This document shows, one piece after another, positions 50,623 through 59,645 of a DNA stretch of 64,000 nt. The notes under the pieces were generated by a model that was given only the letters and a program-made list of their open reading frames with translations, was not told where the DNA came from and did no database searches. The position numbers were made by a program, and so were the translations under genes. The number at the start of each line of letters is the position of its first letter. Position 1 is the stretch's first letter. Source of the DNA: Mycolicibacterium bacteremicum (lineage in GTDB: Bacteria; Actinomycetota; Actinomycetes; Mycobacteriales; Mycobacteriaceae); assembly GCF_943913955.1 (NCBI RefSeq), contig NZ_CALUAE010000011.1, positions 35,179 to 99,178 on the forward strand. Reading direction: 5' to 3'.

Positions 50623-51819
50623 GTGAACGGCGTGGCGCAGGGGCCCCTGGCTGGGGTGCGCATCATCGAGATATCCAGCTTCGTGGCGGTTCCGCTGGCC
50701 GGGATGACACTGGCGCAGCTGGGCGCCGAGGTGATCCGCGTCGACCCCGTCGGCGGGGCCGCCGACTACCGGCGCTGGCCGGTCACCGATGACGGCGACA
50801 GCATCTACTGGGCCGGCCTCAACAAGGGCAAGCAGTCCGTCGCCGTCGACATGCGCTCCGAGCAGGGGCAGGAGCTGATCCGGCGGCTGATCGCCGACGC
50901 GGGCATCCTGATCACCAATGTGGCCGGGCGGCAGTGGCATTCCCATGACGAACTGGCGGCGCTGCGTCCGGACCTGATCCACGTGGAGATCTCCGGACGA
51001 GCGGACGGCAGCACCGGGGTCGACTACACCGTCAATGCCGCGGTCGGCTTTCCGTTGGTCACCGGGCCGGCCAATCTGTCCACCCCGGTCAACCACGTGT
51101 TACCGGCCTGGGATGTGTCGTGCGGACTCTATGCCGCCCTGGCTGTGGTCACCGCGGTGCGGGCGCGGGAGAACACCGGAGCCGGAGCGCGGATCGCCAT
51201 CCCACTGGAGAACGTCGCGCTGGCCACGGCGGGCAACCTCAGCTTCCTCACCGAGGTCATGCTTGGCGGAAGTGACCGTCCGCGCATCGGCAACTCGCTC
51301 TACGGCCAGTACGGACAGAACTTCACCAGCAGCGACGGGGTGGTGTTCATGCTGGTGGCGTTGACGGGCAGGCATTTCCGCGACCTGACCGAACTGACCG
51401 GCACCACCGCGGCGGTGGCCGCCCTCGGCGACGCGCTCGGCGCGGACTTCACCGACGAGGGCCAGCGTTACCGCCACCGGGACGCCCTGACCGGGCTGTT
51501 CACCCTCTGGTTCGCCGAACGCACCGCCGAGCAGATCACCGCCGCGTTGTCGCAGACCTCGGTGCTGTGGGACCGGTACCGGACCTTCGCCGAGATGGCC
51601 GCCGATCCCCGGGTCACCGAGAACCCGCTGTTCAATACCTTGGATCAACCGCGCATCGGGCAGCATCTCGCGCCCGGCCTGCCGATCTCGATCGACGGTG
51701 GCTACCCGCCCGCCGTGGCGGCACCGGCGCTGGGCGACCATACGGCGCAGGTGCTGCAGACACTGGGCCTGTCCGCCGAACAGATCGACGGTCTGTTCGG
51801 ATCCGGTGTCGTCGCGTGA
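50623..51819 (+). CDS. CaiB/BaiF family CoA transferase
   Basis: The 398-residue protein has family III CoA-transferase motifs: PLAGVRIIEISSFVAVPLAGM, LGAEVIRVDP with the nucleophile region, and GLNKGKQSVAVDMRSEQGQEL. It moves CoA between carboxylic acids. Its last 4 bases (GTGA) overlap the acyl-CoA thioesterase gene, so the pair probably acts on one acyl-CoA pool. The substrate is unknown. Confidence 0.88.
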   Translation: MNGVAQGPLAGVRIIEISSFVAVPLAGMTLAQLGAEVIRVDPVGGAADYRRWPVTDDGDSIYWAGLNKGKQSVAVDMRSEQGQELIRRLIADAGILITNVAGRQWHSHDELAALRPDLIHVEISGRADGSTGVDYTVNAAVGFPLVTGPANLSTPVNHVLPAWDVSCGLYAALAVVTAVRARENTGAGARIAIPLENVALATAGNLSFLTEVMLGGSDRPRIGNSLYGQYGQNFTSSDGVVFMLVALTGRHFRDLTELTGTTAAVAALGDALGADFTDEGQRYRHRDALTGLFTLWFAERTAEQITAALSQTSVLWDRYRTFAEMAADPRVTENPLFNTLDQPRIGQHLAPGLPISIDGGYPPAVAAPALGDHTAQVLQTLGLSAEQIDGLFGSGVVA

Positions 51820-52613
51820 CCGTGCTGCTGGACCTGCTGACATTGCGGCCGACCGGTGCCGACAGCTGGCATGGGCCGGGCGCCGGACCCGCCGGCAAGC
51901 GGTCCTTCGGCGGGTTGTTCGCTGCCCAGAGCCTGGCCGCGGCGGTCGCGACCGTAGACGGCGACAAGCGACCCACCAATCTGCACGTGCAGTTCCTGCG
52001 CGGTGGTGAAGCCGGCGACGGCGCGGACTACCGCGTCGACCGGGTCTATGACGGTCGGACCGCCGCGGCACGGCGGGTCGAGGGACGCCAGGGCGATCGG
52101 CTGCTCAATACCGCGACGGTGTCGTTCTCGGCGCCGATGGACGGACCCGAGCACGGCGTCCACGAGGCGCTGCCGCCCCATCCCGACACCCTCGATCCGG
52201 CGCGGACCCTGGGCCCGTCACCGTCGGTGCCGCTGCAGGAGTTCGACATCCGCGTCGATGATCGGGACACCGGCGAACAGTTCGTGCGGCGGTTCTGGTG
52301 GCGTACCACCGTCACGCTGCCCGATGATCCGGTGCTGCACACCCTGGTCGCGGTGTACATCACCGATCTCTACGGGATCGATCCGATCTTCGCCGTGCAC
52401 GGGCACTCCATGCAGGATCGCGTGCACCGCGGTGGCACCACCGATTCGTCGCTGTGGTTCCACCGGCGCATCCACGCCGATCAGTGGAATCTGCTGGAAT
52501 CCCGGTCCCCGGCCGCCGCTTCCGGGCGCGGCGTGGTCACCGCCTCGCTGCTGCGTGCCGACGGCGTCATCGCTGCCACCATGGTCCAGGAGGGTCTGGC
52601 GGCCAATCGCTGA
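51816..52613 (+). CDS. Acyl-CoA thioesterase II (TesB) family protein
   Basis: The 265-residue protein has a double hot-dog fold pattern: GKRSFGGLFAAQSLAAAVATV near the start, LHVQFLRGGEAGDGADYRVDRVYDGRTAAARRVEG, and a second half with FAVHGHSMQDRVHRGGTTDSSLWFHR. It hydrolyses acyl-CoA. GTG start coupled to the CoA transferase. The last 133 bases are also covered, antisense, by the end of the adenylation-fusion gene. Confidence 0.87.
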   Translation: MTVLLDLLTLRPTGADSWHGPGAGPAGKRSFGGLFAAQSLAAAVATVDGDKRPTNLHVQFLRGGEAGDGADYRVDRVYDGRTAAARRVEGRQGDRLLNTATVSFSAPMDGPEHGVHEALPPHPDTLDPARTLGPSPSVPLQEFDIRVDDRDTGEQFVRRFWWRTTVTLPDDPVLHTLVAVYITDLYGIDPIFAVHGHSMQDRVHRGGTTDSSLWFHRRIHADQWNLLESRSPAAASGRGVVTASLLRADGVIAATMVQEGLAANR

Positions 52614-54997
52614 CGGAGCCGACGGATCAGCTGGGCCAGCAGGACCCCGGCCGCCAGCGCAGCCAGCACCCCGATCAGCCGGTGTTCGCCGAAGAGCGGA
52701 TACACCTGGAAATGCGTCAGATAGATGTAGAGCGAGGCGTCGGCGAGCACCGCCAACAGACCCGTCGCCGGTACCGGACACCGGATCGAGGGCAGCCAGA
52801 TCAGCAGCGCCAGCCCCCCGAAGACCAGCAACTCGCGGAGCGGATCGGCGAAATAGCCGTACAGGCCCAGACCGACAACGAGGGTGAGCACTGCACGTTG
52901 CCACGTCGACGAGGACTTGGACACCGCCCAGCCGACGGCGAAGAACCAGAACGCCGCCATGCTGAACCAGGCGGCTTCTCCGGTGATGGTGTAGCGCACC
53001 GCCAACCCGGCGGCCAGAAACGCTGCGGCGACGGCGAATTCATGGTGGCGTTCGAACCGGTCGGCGGCGGGCACCCAGAGCAGACAGGTCAGCAGCACCA
53101 GAATCCACACCAGGACTTCGATGAACCACAACCGGCCGGCGGTCATGCTGTCGAACGGCCCCAGCAGCTTGTTGGCCAGCAGTAGATTCGTCCACTCGTA
53201 GTCATCGCTGAAGGTCATGGTGATCGCCACCCAGATGGCGGCGGGTATCGCGATCCACCCGATGGTGTTGCGCAGCTGGCGGATCCGGTCGCCGCGGGGG
53301 ATACCCGTCAGGCAGAACCGGCCGAAGTTGTAGCCGGCGACACCGAGCAGTATGTGCGCCCCGCCCCACATCTCGAACAGCCCGGCATGCGAGCCGACGA
53401 TCAGCACGATCGCCACGGCGCGCAGCGCCACGCTGGTGTCCAGGGTGGCCGTCCATCGCCGGCGCCGCGGTACCAACGCCTCGAGCTCGGCCAGCGACAT
53501 CTGCGGCCAGTGCCGCGGCAGACGTCCCAACGCCCGTTCGATGCGCACCGACATCGACACGTAGGTCAGCGAGTTACCGCCCAGGTCGACGAAGCTGGCC
53601 CGGGCATCGATGTGATCGGGGTCCAGGTGCAACACGTCGGCGAAGATGCCCCGCAGCCCGCCGACGGCGCGGTGACCGGGATACAGCGCCCGGACCGCCG
53701 GATAGTCCGGCTTGCCGGAGGCCCGCATCGGCAGCGTGTCGACGGCGACCACATGCACCGACCCGGCCGGCAGCCCGGTGATCTCGGTGACGGCACCGCG
53801 CACCGTGGCGGCTGCCGCGGTGGTGGCGACGACCAGGCTGTCCTGCGCCGTGGTGCACAACGCGGCCAGACCGCGCTCACCCAATCCGGATTCCACCCGC
53901 TGCAGGTCGATGCGCAGGCCGAACAACTTGGCGAACCGGTCGGCCCGGCCCACCACCTCGAACAGCCCGTCCGGAGCGCGGCGGGCAAGATCTCCGGTAC
54001 GCAGCTCGGAGGTGTCCGGTCCGGCGGCCAGGTCGGTGCGGGAATGGGCGTAGCCCATCATCACATTGGGCCCGGTGTAGACGAGTTCGCCGACCTCGCC
54101 GTCCTCGGGCGCGTCGATGCGCAGCCGGCCGCCGGGGATCGGCAGACCGATGGCCCCGGGCCGGTCGATCGCGAGTTCGGGTGGCAGGTAGGCCATCCGG
54201 GCGGTGGCCTCGGTCGCCCCGTACATCACGAAGAGCGCCCAGCCGCGTCGGCGGCCCAACTCGGCGAACGCGCGTACCCGCTGGGGAGCCAGCGCGCCAC
54301 CGGCCTGGGTGACATAGCGCAGGTGCGGCAGATCCATCGAGTCGAACCCGATCCCGTCGAGCAGGTCGAAGGTGTAGGGCACCCCGGCGAACGTCGTCCC
54401 GCGGTGGGTGCGGAACAGCGTCCAGAATTCCTCGTCGATGACCGACAGATCGGTCAGGATCAATGCCGCCCCACGCAGCAGATGGCTGTGGATGACCGAC
54501 AGGCCGTAACAATAGGACATCGGGAGTGTCGTTGCGGCGCAGTCGGTATCGCGGATGTCGAGGTATTCGGCGATGGACTGCGCGTTGGCGAGCAGATTGG
54601 CCTTCGACAGCCGGACCAGCTTGGGGGAGCCGGTGCTGCCGGACGTGGACAGCAGCAGCGCGAGGTCGGGGTGCAGCGGGTGTCGCGAGCCGCGCTGCGG
54701 ATGCGCACCGGCGGCGTCGATGACGATGTCGGGACGGTAACCGTCGAGCAGGTCGGAGTGATCCCCGCCGGGCGGGACCGGCAACACCACATGTCCGGCT
54801 GCCAGTGCGCCGAGGTAGTAGGTGAGCGTTCCGATGTCGTTCCGGGTCTCCAGCATGACCAGCTTGCGGGTGCTGCCGAGCTCTACGGCCGCGGCGTCCA
54901 CGAGGTGCGCCAGCGCCCGGTAGGTCAGGGTGGTGTCGGTGGTGTGGACGGCGGCGCGGTCGCCGTGGCGGCGTAGCTGAGCGATCAGGTCTTTCAT
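52481..54997 (-). CDS. Adenylation-carrier-membrane acyltransferase fusion
   Basis: The 838-residue protein has three modules. Residues 1-440 are an ANL adenylation domain (LLLSTSGSTGSPKLVRL near 115-130, YGATEATARMAY at 259-270, ELRTGDLARR, catalytic Lys in ASGKPDY near 429). Residues 445-510 are an acyl/peptidyl carrier domain with pantetheine Ser in DLGGNSLTY (Ser476). Residues 520-795 are an integral membrane acyltransferase-3-like domain (ALRAVAIVLIVGSHAG plus about nine helices). Inference: an activated acid is loaded on the carrier and passed to a membrane or exported acceptor. It is the last gene of the iron ABC operon (ATGA overlap). The final 44 residues lie antisense to the thioesterase gene. 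Confidence 0.85.
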   Translation of the reverse strand: MKDLIAQLRRHGDRAAVHTTDTTLTYRALAHLVDAAAVELGSTRKLVMLETRNDIGTLTYYLGALAAGHVVLPVPPGGDHSDLLDGYRPDIVIDAAGAHPQRGSRHPLHPDLALLLSTSGSTGSPKLVRLSKANLLANAQSIAEYLDIRDTDCAATTLPMSYCYGLSVIHSHLLRGAALILTDLSVIDEEFWTLFRTHRGTTFAGVPYTFDLLDGIGFDSMDLPHLRYVTQAGGALAPQRVRAFAELGRRRGWALFVMYGATEATARMAYLPPELAIDRPGAIGLPIPGGRLRIDAPEDGEVGELVYTGPNVMMGYAHSRTDLAAGPDTSELRTGDLARRAPDGLFEVVGRADRFAKLFGLRIDLQRVESGLGERGLAALCTTAQDSLVVATTAAAATVRGAVTEITGLPAGSVHVVAVDTLPMRASGKPDYPAVRALYPGHRAVGGLRGIFADVLHLDPDHIDARASFVDLGGNSLTYVSMSVRIERALGRLPRHWPQMSLAELEALVPRRRRWTATLDTSVALRAVAIVLIVGSHAGLFEMWGGAHILLGVAGYNFGRFCLTGIPRGDRIRQLRNTIGWIAIPAAIWVAITMTFSDDYEWTNLLLANKLLGPFDSMTAGRLWFIEVLVWILVLLTCLLWVPAADRFERHHEFAVAAAFLAAGLAVRYTITGEAAWFSMAAFWFFAVGWAVSKSSSTWQRAVLTLVVGLGLYGYFADPLRELLVFGGLALLIWLPSIRCPVPATGLLAVLADASLYIYLTHFQVYPLFGEHRLIGVLAALAAGVLLAQLIRRLRQRLAARPSWTMVAAMTPSARSSEAVTTPRPEAAAGDRDSSRFH

Positions 54998-56046
54998 GGC
55001 ACCATCAGGGCGCGCCCGAGAATGGTGATTCGCACCTTGGCGTCGACGGCGGGCGGGTCGATGCTGTGCTGGCGCACCGTGATCGGCGCCGCGTCTCCGA
55101 TGTCGATGGTGAGCAACACGTCGTGCCCGAGGAACTCGGTGGCCAGCACCGTGCCGATCCCGGGCTCGGATTGCGGTCCTGCGTCGGCGATCTCGGTGGC
55201 GATCAGCTGCTCGGGCCGCAGCAGCACGGTGCCGGGGCCTTCGCTGCTCGGTGCGACCAGCGGTATCCGGCCCAGTGCGGAATCGACGGCACCGTTGCGC
55301 ACGGTGCCGGGCAGGAACACGCAATCACCGAGGAACTCGGCGGTGAAACGGTCCGCCGGGGTGCGGTAGACCTGTTGTGGCGTACCGACTCCGGTGAACC
55401 GGCCGGCACGCATCACCGCGACCTGATCGGCGACCGACAGCGCCTCGCCCTGGTCGTGGGTCACCAGCAGGGTGGTCACCCCGGCCTCGGTGAGGACCCT
55501 GGTGACGGCGCGGCGCGTTGCGGCGCGCAGTCCGGTGTCCAACGCCGAGAACGGCTCGTCGAGCAACATCAGGGCGGGCTTACGGGCCATCGCGCGGGCA
55601 AGGGCGACGCGCTGCTGCTGACCGCCGGACAGTTCGTGCGGGCGACGATCGGCGAAAGACGGGTCCAGTGAGACGGTTTCGAGTAGTTCGGTGACGCGGT
55701 CGCGGACCGCTGCGCTGCGCGGACGGCCGGTCAGGCCGTAGGCGATGTTGGCTCCCACGCTCAGATGGGGGAACAGCGCACCGTCCTGGGCGACATAGCC
55801 CACCGAGCGGCGGTGCGGTGCCAGCGATGTCTGCGTCGACGCCACCTGGCGCCCCGCTATCTCGATCGTGCCCGCATCCGGTTTCTCGAACCCGGCGACC
55901 AATCGCAGCAGGGTCGTCTTGCCGCATCCGGAGGCGCCGACCACGGCGGTGATGCTGCCCGCGGGCAGAGCCAGGTCGACATGATCGAGAACCGGTTCGC
56001 CGGTGAAGGATTTGGACAATCCGCGCACTGTCAGGGTGTCGGTCAT
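54994..56046 (-). CDS. Iron(III)-type ABC transporter ATP-binding protein
   Basis: The 350-residue ATPase has Walker A VVGASGCGKTTLL, Q-loop GYVAQDGALFPHLSV, signature LSGGQQQRVALARAMA, Walker B ALMLLDEPFSAL and His-switch LLVTHDQ. The C-terminal TOBE-like regulatory domain (about 240-350) is as in FbpC. It powers import through the neighbouring permease. It overlaps both neighbours by 4 bases. Confidence 0.92.
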   Translation of the reverse strand: MTDTLTVRGLSKSFTGEPVLDHVDLALPAGSITAVVGASGCGKTTLLRLVAGFEKPDAGTIEIAGRQVASTQTSLAPHRRSVGYVAQDGALFPHLSVGANIAYGLTGRPRSAAVRDRVTELLETVSLDPSFADRRPHELSGGQQQRVALARAMARKPALMLLDEPFSALDTGLRAATRRAVTRVLTEAGVTTLLVTHDQGEALSVADQVAVMRAGRFTGVGTPQQVYRTPADRFTAEFLGDCVFLPGTVRNGAVDSALGRIPLVAPSSEGPGTVLLRPEQLIATEIADAGPQSEPGIGTVLATEFLGHDVLLTIDIGDAAPITVRQHSIDPPAVDAKVRITILGRALMVP

Positions 56047-57599
56047 GCTCGGGTGACCTCTCGGAACAGCGCCACCGTCACCGGGATGGACAGCGCCACC
56101 AACACCAGCGCGTACGGTGCGGCCGCGGCGTAATCCAGCTCGCTCGACAGCGACCAGAACCGCATGGCCAGCGTGCGGGTGCCGGTGGGAGCCAGGAGCA
56201 GGGTGGCGGTCAGTTCGGTGGCGACCGCGACGAACACCAGCGCCGAACCGGCCCCGGCGGCGGGCGCGGTGAGGCGCAGCGTCACCCGCAGGAAACTACG
56301 GGTCGGCGACAGGCCGAGGGATCGGGAGGCCTCCTCGAGTCCGGGCGGGATCTGGGCCAGCCCGGAGCGCAGACTGACCAGCGCGCGGGGAAGGAACATC
56401 AGCACGTACGCGCACAGCACCAGGGCGACCGTCTGATAGAGCGGGGGCGCGAACTGGATGGCGACGGTGACAAGAGCCAGTGCGGTGACGATGCCGGGCA
56501 TCGAGCTGGTGACGAAGTTGGCGCCTTCGACGGTGCGGGCGAACGGACCGCGATAGCGCACCGCCAACCAGGCGAACGGGAACGCGGCCACCGTCGTCAC
56601 CGCGGCCGCCACCGCAGCGAGGACCGCGGTCTGGCCGAGCGCCTGCGTCAGATCGGCGGCCTCCCACACCGCCGCGCCGCCGATCCACAGCCACCGCAGC
56701 AGCGTCCACACCGGCACACCCAACGCCAGCACCGTCAACGCCACCAGGGTGCCGAGCGCGGGCAGGGTCCACGGCCCCAACCGGATCGGAGTCGACGCGC
56801 GCGGTGCGCCGGAGCCGATCCTGGCGAACCGCGCGCTGCCGCGCAGCACGGCTTCGGAGGCCAGCAGCACCAGGCACAGCAGCACGAGGACGCCGGCCAG
56901 GGTGGCGCCGGCCGCCCCGTCGAAGGTGGCCTGGAACTGTTCGAAGATCGCCGTCGTGAAGGTGGAGAACCGCAGCATCGCGAAGGCGCCGTATTCGGCG
57001 AGCAGATGCACCCCGATCAGTAACCCGCCGCCCAGGATTGCCAGCCGCAGCTGGGGCAGCACCACCCGGAAGAACACCCCGAGCGACCCGGACCCGAGCG
57101 CCTGGGCGGATTCCTCGATGGCGGGATCGAGCCGGCGCAGCGTCGCGGCGGCAGGCAGGAAGACGAACGGGAAGTACGACAGCGTCGCCACCAACACACC
57201 GGCGCCGAATCCGTGCAGTGTCGGCCACACGCTGACCCAGGCGTAGCTGTTGATGAAGGCGGGCACCGCCAACGGAGCGACCAGCAGCGGACGCCACGCC
57301 GCGGCACCCGGCACATCGGTGCGTTCGACCAGCCAGGCCGCGCCGACGCCGAGCACCACACACAGTGGCACGGTCACGACCACCAGCCCCACGGTGTTGA
57401 GCAGCAGTTCGCCCACCCGGGGCCGGACCACCAGCTCGTAGATGCGGGCCGGGCCGGTGCTGATGACCGCCCATGCCACATATCCCAGCGGGATGAAGGT
57501 CGCGGCCACCAGCACGGCGATGCCGCCGGTGAGCAGCGGACCCGGCCGGGCGGGCGGACGCGGTCCGGTGATCGGGTGGTCGGTCTGCGTGGAAACCAC
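56043..57599 (-). CDS. Iron(III)-type ABC transporter permease (fused two-domain)
   Basis: The 518-residue protein has about 12 transmembrane helices in two homologous halves, each with an EAA-type loop (IEESAQALGSGSLGVFFRVVLPQL and LEEASRSLGLSPTRSFLRVTL). This is the FbpB/ThiP layout. GTG start directly abuts the stop of the substrate-binding gene. Ferric iron is the likely cargo, from the binding protein. Confidence 0.9.
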   Translation of the reverse strand: MVSTQTDHPITGPRPPARPGPLLTGGIAVLVAATFIPLGYVAWAVISTGPARIYELVVRPRVGELLLNTVGLVVVTVPLCVVLGVGAAWLVERTDVPGAAAWRPLLVAPLAVPAFINSYAWVSVWPTLHGFGAGVLVATLSYFPFVFLPAAATLRRLDPAIEESAQALGSGSLGVFFRVVLPQLRLAILGGGLLIGVHLLAEYGAFAMLRFSTFTTAIFEQFQATFDGAAGATLAGVLVLLCLVLLASEAVLRGSARFARIGSGAPRASTPIRLGPWTLPALGTLVALTVLALGVPVWTLLRWLWIGGAAVWEAADLTQALGQTAVLAAVAAAVTTVAAFPFAWLAVRYRGPFARTVEGANFVTSSMPGIVTALALVTVAIQFAPPLYQTVALVLCAYVLMFLPRALVSLRSGLAQIPPGLEEASRSLGLSPTRSFLRVTLRLTAPAAGAGSALVFVAVATELTATLLLAPTGTRTLAMRFWSLSSELDYAAAAPYALVLVALSIPVTVALFREVTRA

Positions 57600-58616
57600 C
57601 TAGAGCAGGCCCGCCTTGGTCATCAGGTCGGTGACCTTGGCTGCGTCGAGCGTGGACGGGTCGACCGCCGGTGCCTGCAGGGTGTCCAGCGGCGGCAACG
57701 CCGGGTTGGCGGAGACGTCGCTGGCCACCGGGTACTCGAAGGAGGTGCCCTTCTCCAGCACCTCCTGACCCGCTCGGGAGGTGATGAACTTCAGGAACTG
57801 CTGGGCCTGGTCCTTCTTCTTGCTGGACTCCAGCACGCCGCCGCCGGAGATGCTGATGAAGGCACCCGGGTCCTCGTTGCGGAAGTAGTGCAACGCGGTG
57901 TTGGCGCTGATCTCCTTGGTCTTGGCCTGATCGCGGAACCAGTAGTAGTGGTAGATGATCCCGCCGTCGATCTCACCGTCGTTGACCGCGCGCAGGGTGG
58001 CGATGTTGTCCTGCAACAGCGTTGCATTCGACTTCATGGCGGTCAGCCACGCCGAGGTGGCCTGCTCGCCGGTCAGCTGCAGCATCGCCGAGATGATGGC
58101 CTGGAAATCGGCCTTGGCCGGGGGTGCGCCCCAGCGTCCCTTCCACTCCGGCTGCTGCAGATCCATGATCGAGCGCGGCAACTGACCCAGCTGCAGCCGG
58201 TCGGTGTTGTAGACGAACACCGTGGTGCGCGCGGCGACGCCGGTCCACTTGTTCGTCGACGGCCGGTACTGGGTCGGCACCTGTTCGACGGTGGCGGAGT
58301 CGACGTCGGCGAACAGGCCGGCGTCCTCGACGGCGGCCATGGCCGGTGAGTTCTCGGTGAGGAACACATCGGCCGGGGAGGAGTCGCCCTCGGCGATCAG
58401 CTGGTTGCCCAGTTCGGTGTCGCCGCCCTGCCGGTAGGTGACCTTGATACCGGTCTCCTTGGTGAAGGCGTCGATCCATTCCTTGGTCAGTGATTCGTGC
58501 TGAGCGTTGTAGATCAGCAGTTCATCGCTCTGATCGCTCGACGAGCATGCTGTCCCCACCGACACGACGGCCAGGACGGACAGCACCGCGGCGATGCGGC
58601 GCATACGGATTCCCAT
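57600..58616 (-). CDS. Ferric-iron-binding lipoprotein (FbpA/FutA type)
   Basis: The 338-residue protein has a signal peptide with lipobox VGTAC (Cys24) and a periplasmic-binding-protein fold: LLIYNAQHESLTKEWIDAFTKETGIKV, ADVFLTENSPAMAAVEDAG, and IIYHYYWFRDQ with the paired Tyr typical of Fe(III) ligands, then SISGGGVLESSKKKDQAQQFLKF. It captures ferric iron for the permease. ATG 58616 has AAGGA upstream. An iron-box-like palindrome lies 25 bases before the start. Confidence 0.9.
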   Translation of the reverse strand: MGIRMRRIAAVLSVLAVVSVGTACSSSDQSDELLIYNAQHESLTKEWIDAFTKETGIKVTYRQGGDTELGNQLIAEGDSSPADVFLTENSPAMAAVEDAGLFADVDSATVEQVPTQYRPSTNKWTGVAARTTVFVYNTDRLQLGQLPRSIMDLQQPEWKGRWGAPPAKADFQAIISAMLQLTGEQATSAWLTAMKSNATLLQDNIATLRAVNDGEIDGGIIYHYYWFRDQAKTKEISANTALHYFRNEDPGAFISISGGGVLESSKKKDQAQQFLKFITSRAGQEVLEKGTSFEYPVASDVSANPALPPLDTLQAPAVDPSTLDAAKVTDLMTKAGLL

Positions 58617-58640
58617 CGGGCAATCCTTACATCCCCGACC

Positions 58641-58660
58641 TAGGTAAGGTTTGCCTTCCT
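58641..58660. promoter_or_regulatory. Iron-box-like (IdeR/DtxR) palindrome upstream of the iron ABC operon
   Basis: The stretch holds AAGG and CCTT arms around a 4-base centre, flanked by AGG and CCT. On the minus strand it matches the IdeR consensus at 12 of 19 positions. It lies 25-44 bases before the start of the iron-binding lipoprotein, where a repressor would block the promoter. Confidence 0.4.
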
Positions 58661-58667
58661 GGCTTTT

Positions 58668-59561
58668 TCACAGGCAACGCAGCGGCATCACCTGCGATTC
58701 GGCCTGCGCACGCGCGATCGGATCCTCGACGACCGTGCCGGGGTCCACCCACTGGATGGACCGGCTGTCGCCGAGACGCCGGAAATACAGGCACAGGCCA
58801 TGTCCGATACGGCGATCTCGGGCCAGCCGGGGCGGGAGCGGCATCCGGTAGAGATCGCCTCCGATCTTGACCGCGCCCGCGTCGGCTGCATTGTCAAAGG
58901 ACAAGTAGCGCAGGGCGATCGGACGCTGGTCACTGTCCCGCAGCCGCGCGATGGCGCGCACCGGGAGATCGCCGGTCAGGACCGCCCGGTACAGCGACTC
59001 CTCGAAACCGACCCCGTGCAGGTAGTACGGCCCGGTGCCGTCGGACCACTCGATGGCCGGCCGACCGGTGGCGCAGTGCAGCAGCTGCGCACGCCCCGGT
59101 TCGCGCCGGACGGTCGGCATCGGGACCAGGAGCACCTCACCGGCGATCGGCAGGATCCAACCCAGCCCGACCTGCACCGCTTTGCGCATCGGGCCGGAGA
59201 AGCGCGCCCACCGCGCCGCCGAGACCACCGTGTTGGGCGGCAGCCAGTCGGCGTGCGGCATGCCGGCCACGAACTGGTTGTAGAGGACATCGCGTTCGTC
59301 ACGCAGCAGCACCGTGCCGGGCGCCCCCTCGATATCGCTGTTACCCGACCAGCGCGCCAACCGTTGCCACCGGCGGTCCGGACCGATCACCGACGCGATA
59401 CCCAGTGCGCGATCCAGATCCGGCACCACGGAGTAACCGGTGCGGTGGTGCACATCGTGCTCGGCGCAGAAATCCGCGACGAGCGCGATGGCGGTGTCAT
59501 CGTCAAACGCCCCGGTGGGCGCCGGGTTTTCGGGCCGGAGAACAGGGGTGGGAGTGGACAT
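58668..59561 (-). CDS. Conserved hypothetical protein (DUF6745-like)
   Basis: The 297-residue soluble protein contains LLHCATGRPAIEWSDGTGPYYLHGVGFEESLYRAVLTGDLPV, which resembles DUF6745 proteins, and ends RSIQWVDPGTVVEDPIARAQAESQVM. There is no signal peptide or catalytic motif I recognise. ATG 59561 is used; the longer open frame upstream is antisense to the heme-binding gene. It ends 51 bases upstream of the iron operon start on the same strand. Confidence 0.6.
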   Translation of the reverse strand: MSTPTPVLRPENPAPTGAFDDDTAIALVADFCAEHDVHHRTGYSVVPDLDRALGIASVIGPDRRWQRLARWSGNSDIEGAPGTVLLRDERDVLYNQFVAGMPHADWLPPNTVVSAARWARFSGPMRKAVQVGLGWILPIAGEVLLVPMPTVRREPGRAQLLHCATGRPAIEWSDGTGPYYLHGVGFEESLYRAVLTGDLPVRAIARLRDSDQRPIALRYLSFDNAADAGAVKIGGDLYRMPLPPRLARDRRIGHGLCLYFRRLGDSRSIQWVDPGTVVEDPIARAQAESQVMPLRCL

Positions 59562-59645
59562 GGCGTGACAGTAGCGCCGGGGTACGACATGTCCATTTCG
59601 CGACAAGGCCGTGCAATGGCACCGGTGATCCCGCAGGATCGAGGG

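Noticed and set aside
52455..53185. Plus-strand frame after the thioesterase gene
   Set aside because: It runs antisense to the membrane acyltransferase domain and is rich in Arg, Gln and Glu without motifs.
53354..54976. 540-codon plus-strand frame across the adenylation fusion
   Set aside because: Antisense to conserved adenylation and carrier motifs; no independent support.
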